The notes: generated by a model not told the origin, from the sequence alone. Positions 16,026 through 25,140 are shown, numbered from the stretch's first letter. The stretch: DNA of 52,548 bases from an uncultured Bacteroidales bacterium (GCA_946060685.1 CAMGOT010000002.1:1-52548), one strand, 5' to 3'. Program-made: numbers and translations.

Positions 16026-16862
16026 ATGGATATTCTAACCTTTACGCTCATCATGCTCCTCGCTGCCTACGGTGCAGGACTTTTGGGGAGCCTGACGGGA
16101 CTTGGCGGCGGAGTCGTCGTCATCCCTGTATTGACGCTCTGCTTCGGCGTCGACTTTCACTATGCGGTAGGTGCTGCACTTGTGGCTTCCATCGCCACTT
16201 CAAGCGGCTCAGGCTCTGCCTACGTCAAAGAGGGCATCACGAACATCCGATTGGGAATGTTTCTTGAAATTGCCACCACGCTGGGAGCCGTGGCAGGTGC
16301 CTTCATCGCGGTATGGCTGAACAACAATGTGATAGCCGTGATTTATGGTCTGGTACTCATCCTGACGGGAACGATGCAGTTCGTCAAGAAGCAGGACCAC
16401 ACGGGCATCAGAGGCTCGGAGGCTGCCCGACGGCTGAAACTCTTCGGCACATGGCCCCAGAAGGACGGCTCGCTGAAGGCCTACGAACTGAGGAATGTGG
16501 GACGCGGATTCAGCGTGATGGGAATAGCCGGAATGCTGAGCGGCATTCTCGGTATCGGCTCGGGCGTGCTGAAGGTGATTGCTATGGACAACATGATGAA
16601 GGTGCCGTTCAAGGTGAGCACCACCACCTCCAACTTCATGATGGGTGTGACAGCATGTGCCTCGGCCGTGGTATATGTGCAGCGCGGAAATATCGTGCCG
16701 GGCATTGCATGTCCGGTGCTCATCGGTGTGCTGCTGGGAGCCCTCACGGGAGCCCGGATGCTGAAAAGACTCGACGTAAGGGTACTGCGGAAGGTGTTTG
16801 CCATCGCAGTATTCATGGTGGCAGCGAACATGATCTATATGGGGGTCACGGGCAAGTTCTGA
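16026..16862 (+). CDS. Sulfite exporter TauE/SafE family membrane protein (278 aa)
   Basis: The ORF track starts at a GTG (15993), but the ATG at 16026 (MDILTFTLIM) begins directly with a membrane segment and is the likelier start. The protein has about eight hydrophobic helices in two related halves, each with the Gly-rich family motif: GLLGSLTGLGGGVVVIPVLTL near the N-terminus and GMLSGILGIGSGVLKV in the middle. A 40-residue cytoplasmic loop separates the halves. TauE/SafE proteins export small sulfur or carboxylic anions such as sulfite, sulfoacetate or sulfolactate. The substrate cannot be read from sequence. The DUF1634 gene follows after 87 nt; this pairing recurs in many bacteria and suggests a joint membrane complex. 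Confidence 0.88.
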   Translation: MDILTFTLIMLLAAYGAGLLGSLTGLGGGVVVIPVLTLCFGVDFHYAVGAALVASIATSSGSGSAYVKEGITNIRLGMFLEIATTLGAVAGAFIAVWLNNNVIAVIYGLVLILTGTMQFVKKQDHTGIRGSEAARRLKLFGTWPQKDGSLKAYELRNVGRGFSVMGIAGMLSGILGIGSGVLKVIAMDNMMKVPFKVSTTTSNFMMGVTACASAVVYVQRGNIVPGIACPVLIGVLLGALTGARMLKRLDVRVLRKVFAIAVFMVAANMIYMGVTGKF

Positions 16863-16949
16863 CTCCCACCGATTTTCCATCAGGGTGTCGTTGGCATAAC
16901 CCGTTTACCATCCGCCCTTTCAACCTTTAACCCTTAACCGCCAAACATT

Positions 16950-17339
16950 ATGGCCCAAAACAATACCGACCTTCAGATGCTCATCGCCCGCACCCTCCGC
17001 TTTGGTGTGGCAGCGGCAGCCATCATCGCTGCCATAGGAGGCATCATCTATCTCTGGCAGCACGGCAGTGAGCCCATGCCGGACTATTCCCAATTCAACT
17101 ATACCGACGCGACCTATCATCCTGCCGACTATACCACTCTGGAAGGAATCATCGCCGGCATTCTCGACATGAACTCCCGCTCATGGGTGCAACTGGGTGT
17201 ACTGGTACTGATTCTTACGCCCATCATCCGCGTAGTGCTCTCCTTGGCCGACTTTCTCCGCGAGCGCGACTGGCTCTACAGCATCATCACCGCCATCGTG
17301 CTTGCTGTGATTATCAGCAATTCCATAGGAGGATTTTAA
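16950..17339 (+). CDS. DUF1634 membrane protein, partner of the TauE/SafE exporter (129 aa)
   Basis: Three predicted membrane helices: LRFGVAAAAIIAAIGGIIYLW (about 16-37), WVQLGVLVLILTPIIRVVLSL (about 79-99) and YSIITAIVLAVIISNS (about 109-125). They are separated by a Tyr/Asp-rich extracytoplasmic loop. The helix-2 motif GVLVLILTPIxRVxLS is diagnostic for DUF1634. Members are nearly always found beside a TauE/SafE gene, as here, and probably act as an accessory subunit; the mechanism is unknown. A strong terminator lies about 150 nt downstream. Confidence 0.88.
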   Translation: MAQNNTDLQMLIARTLRFGVAAAAIIAAIGGIIYLWQHGSEPMPDYSQFNYTDATYHPADYTTLEGIIAGILDMNSRSWVQLGVLVLILTPIIRVVLSLADFLRERDWLYSIITAIVLAVIISNSIGGF

Positions 17340-17369
17340 GCTGCACAGATAAGGGCTTTCAAAATTCCT

Positions 17370-17428
17370 GACCTCTACGGCTGGAAGCCTTCAACGAAGG
17401 GCATGGATGGCCATTCAGTGTCTTCAGG
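17370..17428 (+). repeat. Copy A of a post-gene repeat
   Basis: GACCTCTACGGCTGGAAGC to TCAGTGTCTTCAGG resembles the stretch at 34860-34919, about 75 percent identical by eye with one gap. Both lie 19-31 nt after the stop codon of a plus-strand gene. It is not a recognised RNA family. Confidence 0.4.
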
Positions 17429-17487
17429 CGTTCAGCGGTTGGTCCCGGCCGACGCATCAGGACAAAGCGTACTATCCATATAGCAGA

Positions 17488-17527
17488 GCCGCCGCAGCAC
17501 CGAAAGGGTGCTGCGGCGGCTTTATTT
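17488..17527 (+). terminator. Rho-independent terminator of the TauE/DUF1634 unit
   Basis: GCCGCCGCAGCAC (17488-17500) pairs perfectly with GTGCTGCGGCGGC (17508-17520) around CGAAAGG and is followed by TTTATTTC. On the minus strand no T-run follows, so it serves the plus-strand genes and also separates the convergent DUF5686 gene. Confidence 0.85.
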
Positions 17528-17543
17528 CATCAACTCAATTGGC

Positions 17544-20246
17544 TTAGAAGGTGGCGCGGAGCATGAAGCGGATGCCCCATTTCTGCGTATCGCCGTAGAT
17601 GCTGGAGGCATCGTTGACGTAGGTGATGCGGTGGACATACTGAATCCACAGCAGCTTGAAAATATTATGAATGCCGACATAGGCCTCCACATAGGGCTTC
17701 TTGAACTCCATCACCTGGGTCTGCTGCTGGTAGGCACCTGTCAGCGGATTGAAGCGGGAGGGGAAATAGAAGATGTCCGTACGGTTCTGGTTCTTGGCAA
17801 GATAGGGATTGTTCTGGTCGGTCAGATGTCCCCAAAGGCAGTTCACACCGAAATACTCGCGCCACTTGAGCCGACGGATGAGGGGTATGCGGTTGAGAAG
17901 CTTGCCGTTCAGGTCCCACTGCGCCATCAGACTGATATAGCGGTCGTTGAGGAACTCCATATTCTTAATCAGGCTGAACATATTGTCCTCGCGGATATAG
18001 CTGGTGTTTGCCCAGGGGATGCAGAGGAGGGGGAAGGGCACCTTGTTCCATTGTGCTCCCGCCTTCACGCGTGTGTCGATCTTTCCCCACGACTTCACCC
18101 ACCAACGCTTGTAGAGTTCTATCTCGGTGAGATTGTAGGTATAGTCGCTCCATACTCCCTTCACTCCTACGGTATGTGAAATGCCAATGAGCGGTGCTTC
18201 CTTGTTGAGGAGGATGCGACGTTGCTTCGTGTTCAGATACTCTACGCCGGGCTGCCACTGGAAAGAGAAGGTGAAATCGGTGGTGGTGAGATAACGCCGG
18301 TTCAGCTGGCCCAAGGTCTGATTGCCTGCAGCAGGCACAAAGGGAGTGCCGGACTCGCAGTCGATGACCCCGAAGGGACGGGTGAAATAGCTGCCGTCCT
18401 CGTTCATCTGGTGCAGACCATTTGCCACGGGCTGATAGAAGAGCGAAGAAGTGGGCTCGTTGCGGTCGTGGCTGAGTTTCCACGTAGCACGCATACCGTT
18501 CTCCCATTCCGAATCATAGAACAGCTTGAAGTTCTCATTGTACATCATGTGGTCGACTTTCGACCATTTCAGTGCCACGAAGACATTGTCCTTGTCGGTG
18601 GGGAGATGCACATCGGAAGGCGACATCACATCGTTTGAATAGGAGAAGGTGAGATTGCGCATGGGATACTCGCGCGGCAGATACTTCTTCTTGTTGAACG
18701 AATAGGTCACCTCGCCCATACCTTTCCACCGCTCATCCTTGAAACCGTAGGCGGCATATCCCCGGAAGAAGAGGTGGGGATGGAGATTGGCAGTGGTCAG
18801 CAAGGATGCACGGAGTCGCAGACCGTCGACATCGCTGTGGGAGATGGTCGTGTTGACGGGACCATAGTCCACCTTGCTGCCTTTCTTGGGGTCGAGGGTT
18901 GTCTCCACGAAGTTCTCGATGAATGCCTTGCCCACCCAAATGATGGGCTTGAAGCCTTTCAACTGCTGCAAGCGGTCGAGGAAAAGGCTGACACGGGTCT
19001 CGCTCTGTGTGAGATTCTCCTTACGGTGCCGCTCCCAGAACACCTCGTCCTTCATCTGCGCGTCGGCCATGAGTTTCGTCTTGCCCTTAATCTTGAAACT
19101 GATATCAGGGATGGGGTCGAAGTTGAAATTGGAATACTCCGTAATGCGTCGCGCCTGCAACTTCAAGCCTTTCTTCACGACTTTCATGACGAGCAGCATG
19201 CGGTCGGAGGTCAGCACCTGCTCGCCGCTGGGCAACTGCTCATAGTCCTGCTCCACGCGCATCAGGTCGACAAAGTTGACTCCTGTGTGGACAGGTACGC
19301 CCATCGACACGCGCTTTACACGATAGGTGGAATCGGCAGTGACGAAGAGTTCTCCGCTGAAGCCAAAATCCTGGCTGTTGTTGGGGGTAAACTGCACTTC
19401 GATGCACTTTGTGCCTTCAATGAAGAGGGTATCGGCCAGGAAATAGCGATAGAAGGCTATACCATCCTTCGAGGAAAGGGGGGAAATGAACTGATACTGC
19501 AGCAGGCGGATATTGTCTTCATAAAGATTGATTTCCGTGAAGAAATCGTTCAGCAGCTGCGTCATGATGTCGCCGGTATTGAAGAGCTCGGTTATGCCGT
19601 CCTCACGCTTGCCGATGACGATGCTCTTTTCCGTATCGTCCGACTTTCGGTAGATGATGTTCGACACCGTTTCCTCGACGATGAGGGGCAGAATCAGTTT
19701 TCCCGATTCCGGCGAAAGCTCCACATGCTCCTTGAGGAAAGGCATCCGCTTGAACTTGCCCTCCTCAAACACCTTCGGTGTCACATCGGCGAGGGCAAAG
19801 TTCAGCTTGTTGTACTGCTCAATATTATAGTATTCATGCTGCTTGAGGTTCTGGAATTTCTTTGCCTCAATCACTTTTCGCATGAACTCCACGGCGGGAT
19901 TGTTCTTGCGGCTGTACTTTGTTTTCTTTCCCACCACCTTTGCCTCCCCAAAACTCAGGTCGAGCGGTTCGAGCTTGATGTCGAGTGCTGCTCCTGCCGT
20001 AGGCTTTACGGTGAAGGTTTCATAGCCCACACACGAAACGGTGAGTTTTTTGCCGGAACGGAAAGGTAGGGAGAAATTACCGTCGAGGTCGGTCTGCACA
20101 CCCTCACGCGTTCCCTCATAGAACACATTGACAAAGGGAGCGGCCTCGCCCGTCTTAGCATCTGTCACATGGCCGGAGATGCGCTGCGCTGCCATCTGCA
20201 GCACGACGGAAAGGGAGAGGAGGATAATACTGAGTATACGTTTCAT
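17544..20246 (-). CDS. DUF5686 outer-membrane protein with carboxypeptidase-regulatory-like domain (900 aa)
   Basis: Signal peptide (MKRILS...LQMAAQ), then a CarboxypepD_reg-like beta-sandwich at about 22-110 (ISGHVTDAKTGEAAPFVNV, GTREGVQTDLDGNFSLPF). The long remainder fits DUF5686: FMRKVIEAKK, YYNIEQYNKLNFALADVTP, a central beta-helix-like part, and a C-terminal barrel (about 480-900) ending in WGIRFMLRATF with a terminal Phe. The first domain matches that of SusC-type receptors, but no TonB plug is present. Members are Bacteroidota-specific and of unknown function, probably outer-membrane assembly or transport. The gene is monocistronic with its own promoter about 130 nt upstream. Confidence 0.85.
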   Translation of the reverse strand: MKRILSIILLSLSVVLQMAAQRISGHVTDAKTGEAAPFVNVFYEGTREGVQTDLDGNFSLPFRSGKKLTVSCVGYETFTVKPTAGAALDIKLEPLDLSFGEAKVVGKKTKYSRKNNPAVEFMRKVIEAKKFQNLKQHEYYNIEQYNKLNFALADVTPKVFEEGKFKRMPFLKEHVELSPESGKLILPLIVEETVSNIIYRKSDDTEKSIVIGKREDGITELFNTGDIMTQLLNDFFTEINLYEDNIRLLQYQFISPLSSKDGIAFYRYFLADTLFIEGTKCIEVQFTPNNSQDFGFSGELFVTADSTYRVKRVSMGVPVHTGVNFVDLMRVEQDYEQLPSGEQVLTSDRMLLVMKVVKKGLKLQARRITEYSNFNFDPIPDISFKIKGKTKLMADAQMKDEVFWERHRKENLTQSETRVSLFLDRLQQLKGFKPIIWVGKAFIENFVETTLDPKKGSKVDYGPVNTTISHSDVDGLRLRASLLTTANLHPHLFFRGYAAYGFKDERWKGMGEVTYSFNKKKYLPREYPMRNLTFSYSNDVMSPSDVHLPTDKDNVFVALKWSKVDHMMYNENFKLFYDSEWENGMRATWKLSHDRNEPTSSLFYQPVANGLHQMNEDGSYFTRPFGVIDCESGTPFVPAAGNQTLGQLNRRYLTTTDFTFSFQWQPGVEYLNTKQRRILLNKEAPLIGISHTVGVKGVWSDYTYNLTEIELYKRWWVKSWGKIDTRVKAGAQWNKVPFPLLCIPWANTSYIREDNMFSLIKNMEFLNDRYISLMAQWDLNGKLLNRIPLIRRLKWREYFGVNCLWGHLTDQNNPYLAKNQNRTDIFYFPSRFNPLTGAYQQQTQVMEFKKPYVEAYVGIHNIFKLLWIQYVHRITYVNDASSIYGDTQKWGIRFMLRATF

Positions 20247-20385
20247 GAAACAGGGAATGGGCTTCTAAAGGGGGTGGTTCGACACATCTATAAAACATGC
20301 GCACGCATGCGCACGAGAACAGCAACAAAAAGGGGAAGGGAAGATGTTCTGTGGACAACGAAAGAGCAATGCGCACAAATCCGCT

Positions 20386-20417
20386 GCAAAACTACGAAAA
20401 CATGAATGGTTTTCAAT
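20386..20417 (-). promoter_or_regulatory. Promoter of the DUF5686 gene
   Basis: The minus strand reads ATTG (20414-20417), 19 bp, then TAGTTTTGC (20386-20394). One base differs from the -33 consensus and the -7 element is a full match. Predicted leader about 130 nt. Confidence 0.6.
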
Positions 20418-20576
20418 AATGCTGCTTTCATTTTCCGCTGAAAATTATTGCTTTAGACCTTTATTTGCCATTCGGAGACACGAAAAGCTGCATCAAATTA
20501 TCAGGAGCGGAACGGGAATGGAAAAGGCAGAAAAGAACACGGGAAAGCGGACTGTATCGAGGCATTGGAAAAGCAA

Positions 20577-20683
20577 GCGCCGCAGGCCACCCCCTACAGA
20601 AAGGGGAGCCTGCGGCGCAGTGTCTTATCGTCCTACCGTGCCGTCACATTGCACGACAGCAGGGAAGAACAAGTTTTCGGATT
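20577..20683 (-). ncRNA. Structured RNA candidate, copy 1, ending in a terminator-like hairpin
   Basis: On the minus strand a 58-nt block (20610-20667) beginning CTTCCCTGC and containing GACGGCACGGTAGGACGATA matches copy 2 (25179-25236) at 55 of 58 positions. It runs into a hairpin with an 11-bp perfect stem GCGCCGCAGGC/GCCTGCGGCGC and an inner AGGGG/CCCCT pairing, then TTGCTTTTC. At the third stem pair G-C replaces the A-U of copy 2, a compensatory change. The 5' end is unmapped; TAATTTTGA of the adjacent MITE end could supply a -7 element. It could be a stand-alone small RNA or a 3'UTR module of the gene ending at 20867. Confidence 0.55.
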
Positions 20684-20684
20684 T

Positions 20685-20868
20685 AAGTAGGTGTTCAAAA
20701 TTAGTTTTATGTTTGAATGCTCTATTTGGATGCAGATTTTAGTCTTGAAATAAAGGAGCATAGCGGGCTATGTGACTGTTTTCAAGGCTGAAAGATGCGC
20801 CAAAGAGAGTGTGCAAACATAAGTGGCATAATTAAATCTTAGTATAAACTAATTTTGAATACCTACTT
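20685..20868. mobile_element. MITE, 184 bp, copy A
   Basis: Terminal inverted repeats AAGTAGGTGTTCAAAATTAGTTT (left) and AAACTAATTTTGAATACCTACTT (right) are near-perfect and the element is flanked by ATTT on both sides, a likely 4-bp target duplication. The interior carries the palindrome CATAGCGGGCTATG and no coding capacity. It shares the layout, ends and palindrome with the element at 41436-41627. The right end and duplication form the TAA stop codon of the discoidin protein (20867-20869), so insertion may have trimmed or fixed its C-terminus. Confidence 0.75.
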
Positions 20869-23800
20869 ATTTCACCAGATACTTCTTGCCGTTGATGATA
20901 TAGAGACCTGCGGGGAGGTTCTTCAGGCTGTTCATGCGTACACCGGAGATGGTGTAGATGCGGTTGTCAGCCTTCTGGTCGAAGATGATATTGGTGATAC
21001 CGGTGATGGTACCCTCGGCGGGGATGAAAGCAGCACCCGTCTCGGTGGTGGCAGGAAGGTCGAGGAAGTAACCCGTGTTGGGAGCCACAACGTCGCTCTT
21101 GGAACCCTCGGAGAGGAGGAGCTTGGTGTGAGCGGCATCGAAGAGACCGGCACCCGTGGGAACCACGGTCTGCTCGAATACAGGAACAAGTCCGTTCACG
21201 GCAGCAGCAGGAGTGTGGGTGGGCACGAAGTCCTCAAGCTTCGCAGCCTCGGTGTAGAGCGTGAAGGTGGACTGTCCGGCAATCTTCTCGCCCGGAACAA
21301 ATACGTAAGCCTGTCCGGCGGTAAGTATGCCAGTCTCTTCCTTCAGCTGTACATTGTTGGAAGCATCCTGACCGATGACGCTATAGAAAGCACCACCCTC
21401 AAAGATTTCGGGATCAGCCGTTGCATTTACAGGGAAGGTCATCACCTGAGGAGCATCCTTCACCTGGAGGTTCAGCAACATACCATTGTTATAGATATCC
21501 TCCCAAGCGGCATTGATGTCCTGAGCCACAAATTCCCATGCGCTGTTGTCGCGGCCCTCGGCAGAATTCCAGGATACCACGCCACCGTTGGGCTGTGCGT
21601 TGACATAGAGATAGTTGCCGTTGTAGGCATCCTCCTCATTGATGACGAGGTTGAAGCAGCCTTCGGTATTGGCAAAGCGGAGCTTGAACACATAAGGCTC
21701 GGGAGTCTGCACGATGGCATCGGTCTCAGTAGCGGGAGCGAGATAGAGACCCGTGTAGAGGTTCTTGTAGGTGTATCCACCCTCTACCTTCTCCACGTAC
21801 CAGTAGGCACCGGGACGCTGGGTGCGGTTAGGCTCGTCGGTATAGTTGTCGCCTGCCTTCACGCGGCCGCCCTTGTCGACGCGAACCTTTGCAGAAGAAT
21901 TCATGGCGATGATGATCTGACCTTCGTTGGAGGCATTCGAGCTCTTGCTGCGAATCATATAGTAGCCGTCAGCGGGCTTGATGAGTGCATCCTGGAAGGC
22001 ATCGATGGCAGCCTGGAGAGCAGCCATTGTCTCGCGGATTTCATCGACGGACATACCGCCCTTGTAAGCAGCCTTGGCAGCATCGATAGCAGCCTGGAAG
22101 GCATCGATAGCGGTCTGGGGGAAGTAGCCCGGAGTCGTACCGGCAACGGCAGCATCGTGGGCAGCCTGTGCGGCGGTAATCAGATCCTGAAGTGCCTGAG
22201 GATTGGGGATGGCAGCCTTCAGGGCATCGATGGCAGCACGGAGAGCATCGATGGTCTCCTGGGTAGCGAGTTCGTCGGCAAGTTCCTCATTGGCCTGCTC
22301 TACGAGATCGTCGACAGCCTTGCGGAGAGCCTCGTCGGTGCAGTAGTAGGGCGACTGGGGATCCTCAACGATAGCCCAAGGCTTCTCGCCTTCATAAACG
22401 CGAAGCTCGGAGAGGTTGAAGTACATACCTGCACTGCCGAGGTCGGAGTAGGTGTGGAACACATCGAAGCGGAGGTGGCTATAACCGAGTTTGGTGGTGA
22501 ACCATCCGGCGAAGCTTTCGCTGTTCTCGTCAGTACCCTTATCGTAAGCGTTTAAGTACCAGTTCACCTCCGTAGAATCGCTGATAAGCGTCCAAGATTC
22601 GCCATCGTTGGAACCGTAAATCTTGATAGAATAAGGAATACCGTTATAATTCTTATGACGGGAAGCAAGCTTCACGGTCACGGCATCAGCCTTCTTGAGA
22701 AGGTCGAGTTGGAGGTTATGGAGCGACCATACTTCCTCTCCGGTTTCAGGGTCAATCTCCTTGGGAGAATCGCCCGTGTGCCATGAAGAGTGCCAGAGAT
22801 TCTTCACCTGACCGTCTACGAGAACACCAAGGTCCTTGCCTTCCTCAGAGTCGGAGGCGTTCGACTTAATCTGGTCAGCAGAAGTCACGAGACCATCGAC
22901 CTCGCTGAAGTCGAGCCACTGCTGTACTTCATCAGAGGTAGCGTAGGACACGGTCTTGCCGTCGAGGGCCATTTCATTATTAATATTGTCCTCCTTCAGA
23001 GTCTCAGCCTCGTCAACGAGCTTCTCCAGCTTGTTGTTGAGCTCAGGCTGGAGAGCGTTCTCCTCGATGAGCTTGAGGTCTTCCTCCGTCACGGTGCGGA
23101 TGGTCCAGCAGGAAGCCGAAGCACTCTTGGCCCATGCCACGGTGTTGGCATAGTCGCCGGCAGCATGAATACCGGAAACCTCACCATTGCATACCCAGTT
23201 GTTATCGTTGAAGAGGGTCCAGAATCCGGGATTCTCGGGGCTGGGCTCCATGGTGTAGAGGTCAATCTCCTTGTCGAGGTCAGCCTCAGCCACGGAAGGC
23301 ACCTGCTTGTTGTTGATGTCGATCACGTGGATGTAGCGGCCGGTAGCATAGTTCTTGAAGTAGTAGCGGTTCTTCACGGGCGAGTCGATCACCTGCCAAA
23401 CCATATACTTCAGACCACGCTGCTTGTACCAGTCGTCGCCCTCAAGATCGCCATTGTATACGAAGGTGTCGTTGACGTTCGTGCCGTTCTTGGAAGAGAA
23501 GCACCACTTCAGACCGTTCTTCGTGGCGTTGGCATACGTCTTGGTATCACCGTCGACATTGTCGAAGTTCTCATAGAGGGCACCACCCTGCGGATCGCGC
23601 CAGCTGGTGAAGATGTAGTAGCCGGCCTGGAAGGGCACGAAGCTGTCGAGCAGTGCCTGCCATGCCTCCAGCAGAGCATCGGCGAGAGCCTCGGCATTGC
23701 CTTCATTGGCATCCTGGGCAGCCTCGTAAGCGGCAATCAGGGCTTCCAGTGCTTCTTCGCTGTACTGTCCGGGATTGATACCGGTCTCATAGTTCTCTGC

Positions 23801-24538
23801 ATCGAAACCATTGGGGAAGAGATCCTGCATCACGGAGTCAAGATAGCTGAGTGCATCCTGCTGGTGTACGGGATGGATGAGCCAGGTGTTGGTGTTGTAG
23901 TTCGTACCGCGCGAAACATTGCCGACGGTAGCGCCGGCACCAAGACCGAGCAGATAAGTATAGGTGCTATACTGGTCGGTGGCATCATCGGCATTGGCCG
24001 ATACGATGACTACAGCACCGTCAGCATTGCAGTAGGACACGCAAGAGAGATCAAAGGCTTCGCCTGCAGCCTTTGCCTCTGCCACCATGGCAGCCACACC
24101 GGTCAGGTCTTCCTCAGCATCCTCAGGAGTATAAGTGTAGTCGGGGTCAACCCACTCCACGGTCTTCACGCAGACTTTCCATGCACGGCTGGAGGAAGTG
24201 CCATAGAAATTGTCGTTGCCCGGACCATAGAGATAGTTGCCCGCGCTGTCCTTAATGAGGTAAACGGGCGAGCCGTCAGCGGCTTTCTCGCCAGTGGCCT
24301 CAAAGGTATACAGGCTGGCAGAAGTCAAATGGCTGGAAAAATTGAAGCCATTTCCGGTCAGGAACGCATAGGATCCTGCAAGCTGTGCCTGTCCACCTTG
24401 GAACGCATACTGCACGCCAACTTCAACTTCCGATGCACTGACGGCATCGTCGGTCTCGTAATAGCGCTCGGCAGAAGCGGTCAGACTTCCTACAGCAAAC
24501 AAGGATGCTGCAGCAAGGATTTGTAGACTTTTCTTCAT
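20867..24538 (-). CDS. Large secreted protein with F5/8-type C (discoidin) and FIVAR-like domains (1223 aa)
   Basis: The start is set at the second Met of the ORF (24536-24538, MKKSLQILAAASLFAVGSL), which opens a clean signal peptide. A FIVAR-like helical module sits at about 255-310 (SEEALEALIAAYEAAQDANEG). A discoidin/F5-8C beta-jelly roll follows at about 610-715 (ASRHKNYNGIPYSIKIYGSNDGESW). A second, longer helical stretch at about 730-860 is rich in Ala and Asp (FQAAIDAAKAAYKGGMS). Two or three beta-rich regions resemble ricin-like or lectin-type modules (YYMIRSKSSN, GYYIFTSWRD). The C-terminus, YTISGVR then LPAGLYIINGKKYLVK, looks like a short T9SS sorting tail. It is probably a surface glycan-binding protein; no enzyme motif was seen. 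The stop codon comes from the MITE. Confidence 0.75.
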   Translation of the reverse strand: MKKSLQILAAASLFAVGSLTASAERYYETDDAVSASEVEVGVQYAFQGGQAQLAGSYAFLTGNGFNFSSHLTSASLYTFEATGEKAADGSPVYLIKDSAGNYLYGPGNDNFYGTSSSRAWKVCVKTVEWVDPDYTYTPEDAEEDLTGVAAMVAEAKAAGEAFDLSCVSYCNADGAVVIVSANADDATDQYSTYTYLLGLGAGATVGNVSRGTNYNTNTWLIHPVHQQDALSYLDSVMQDLFPNGFDAENYETGINPGQYSEEALEALIAAYEAAQDANEGNAEALADALLEAWQALLDSFVPFQAGYYIFTSWRDPQGGALYENFDNVDGDTKTYANATKNGLKWCFSSKNGTNVNDTFVYNGDLEGDDWYKQRGLKYMVWQVIDSPVKNRYYFKNYATGRYIHVIDINNKQVPSVAEADLDKEIDLYTMEPSPENPGFWTLFNDNNWVCNGEVSGIHAAGDYANTVAWAKSASASCWTIRTVTEEDLKLIEENALQPELNNKLEKLVDEAETLKEDNINNEMALDGKTVSYATSDEVQQWLDFSEVDGLVTSADQIKSNASDSEEGKDLGVLVDGQVKNLWHSSWHTGDSPKEIDPETGEEVWSLHNLQLDLLKKADAVTVKLASRHKNYNGIPYSIKIYGSNDGESWTLISDSTEVNWYLNAYDKGTDENSESFAGWFTTKLGYSHLRFDVFHTYSDLGSAGMYFNLSELRVYEGEKPWAIVEDPQSPYYCTDEALRKAVDDLVEQANEELADELATQETIDALRAAIDALKAAIPNPQALQDLITAAQAAHDAAVAGTTPGYFPQTAIDAFQAAIDAAKAAYKGGMSVDEIRETMAALQAAIDAFQDALIKPADGYYMIRSKSSNASNEGQIIIAMNSSAKVRVDKGGRVKAGDNYTDEPNRTQRPGAYWYVEKVEGGYTYKNLYTGLYLAPATETDAIVQTPEPYVFKLRFANTEGCFNLVINEEDAYNGNYLYVNAQPNGGVVSWNSAEGRDNSAWEFVAQDINAAWEDIYNNGMLLNLQVKDAPQVMTFPVNATADPEIFEGGAFYSVIGQDASNNVQLKEETGILTAGQAYVFVPGEKIAGQSTFTLYTEAAKLEDFVPTHTPAAAVNGLVPVFEQTVVPTGAGLFDAAHTKLLLSEGSKSDVVAPNTGYFLDLPATTETGAAFIPAEGTITGITNIIFDQKADNRIYTISGVRMNSLKNLPAGLYIINGKKYLVK

Positions 24539-24667
24539 AGAACAAGAATTAAAATAAAACAAATAAATTAGACTTTGATGGTTTTAAGGTTTGAATCATC
24601 TAAGGTTGTTGTCGGCTCAGGCATGAACGGCAACTTGTGCATTCAGGCCGCCTGGTGAGTATGTGCC

Positions 24668-24723
24668 AACTTGTGAGTAAACACTGATTTTGTGAGTAAA
24701 TACCAATTTGTGAGCGAACGTCA
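24668..24723. repeat. Three 18-19-bp direct repeats
   Basis: AACTTGTGAGTAAACACTG (24668-24686), ATTTTGTGAGTAAATACCA (24687-24705) and ATTTGTGAGCGAACGTCA (24706-24723) share TTGTGAGYRAA. They lie in the predicted leader of the discoidin gene, 130-190 bp before its ATG. Their near-two-turn spacing would suit a regulator that binds one face of the helix, or an RNA-level signal. Confidence 0.65.
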
Positions 24724-24875
24724 AGGATTGTGTTTTTCTTTTCAGAAGCCGTGCGACTACAGACTCTGCCGGTTCGGCGAAGCGTATGGGCTAAAGAATC
24801 GTACACCTCCCCAAAGGGGCGATACCGATTCACGAAGGAAAGACTACAACTTGACTCCTATGATAATTTCTCCGT

Positions 24876-24884
24876 GCAAATATA
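24876..24884 (-). promoter_or_regulatory. Candidate -7 element for the discoidin protein gene
   Basis: The minus strand reads TATATTTGC, fitting TAnnTTTGC. No TTTG is present at the expected -33 position. Predicted leader about 330 nt, including the three direct repeats. Confidence 0.45.
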
Positions 24885-25140
24885 CAGAAAAGAAATAACT
24901 TCGCATATTTTTCTACGAATTTTCAAAGAAAAAAAAACATTCATCCCTTAAAATCGACTTTTTAGAGCCTTGAAAATGCCACAAAAAATGAGAAGACAGC
25001 AACTGAGAGGATGCAGGAAGAAGGAAAACATCGGAAAGTCCTAATTAAAGAAAATACATGGCCGACAGGCCTGACTGCAGATTTGCCGCATGGAAGGCTT
25101 GTCAGCCTGCCCTGTGGAAACGCAGCATATAACTGGGAAG

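Noticed and set aside
20855-24526. Plus ORFs of 566 and 578 aa
   Set aside because: They are the antisense of the discoidin/FIVAR protein; their length reflects its Ala/Glu/Asp-rich codons.
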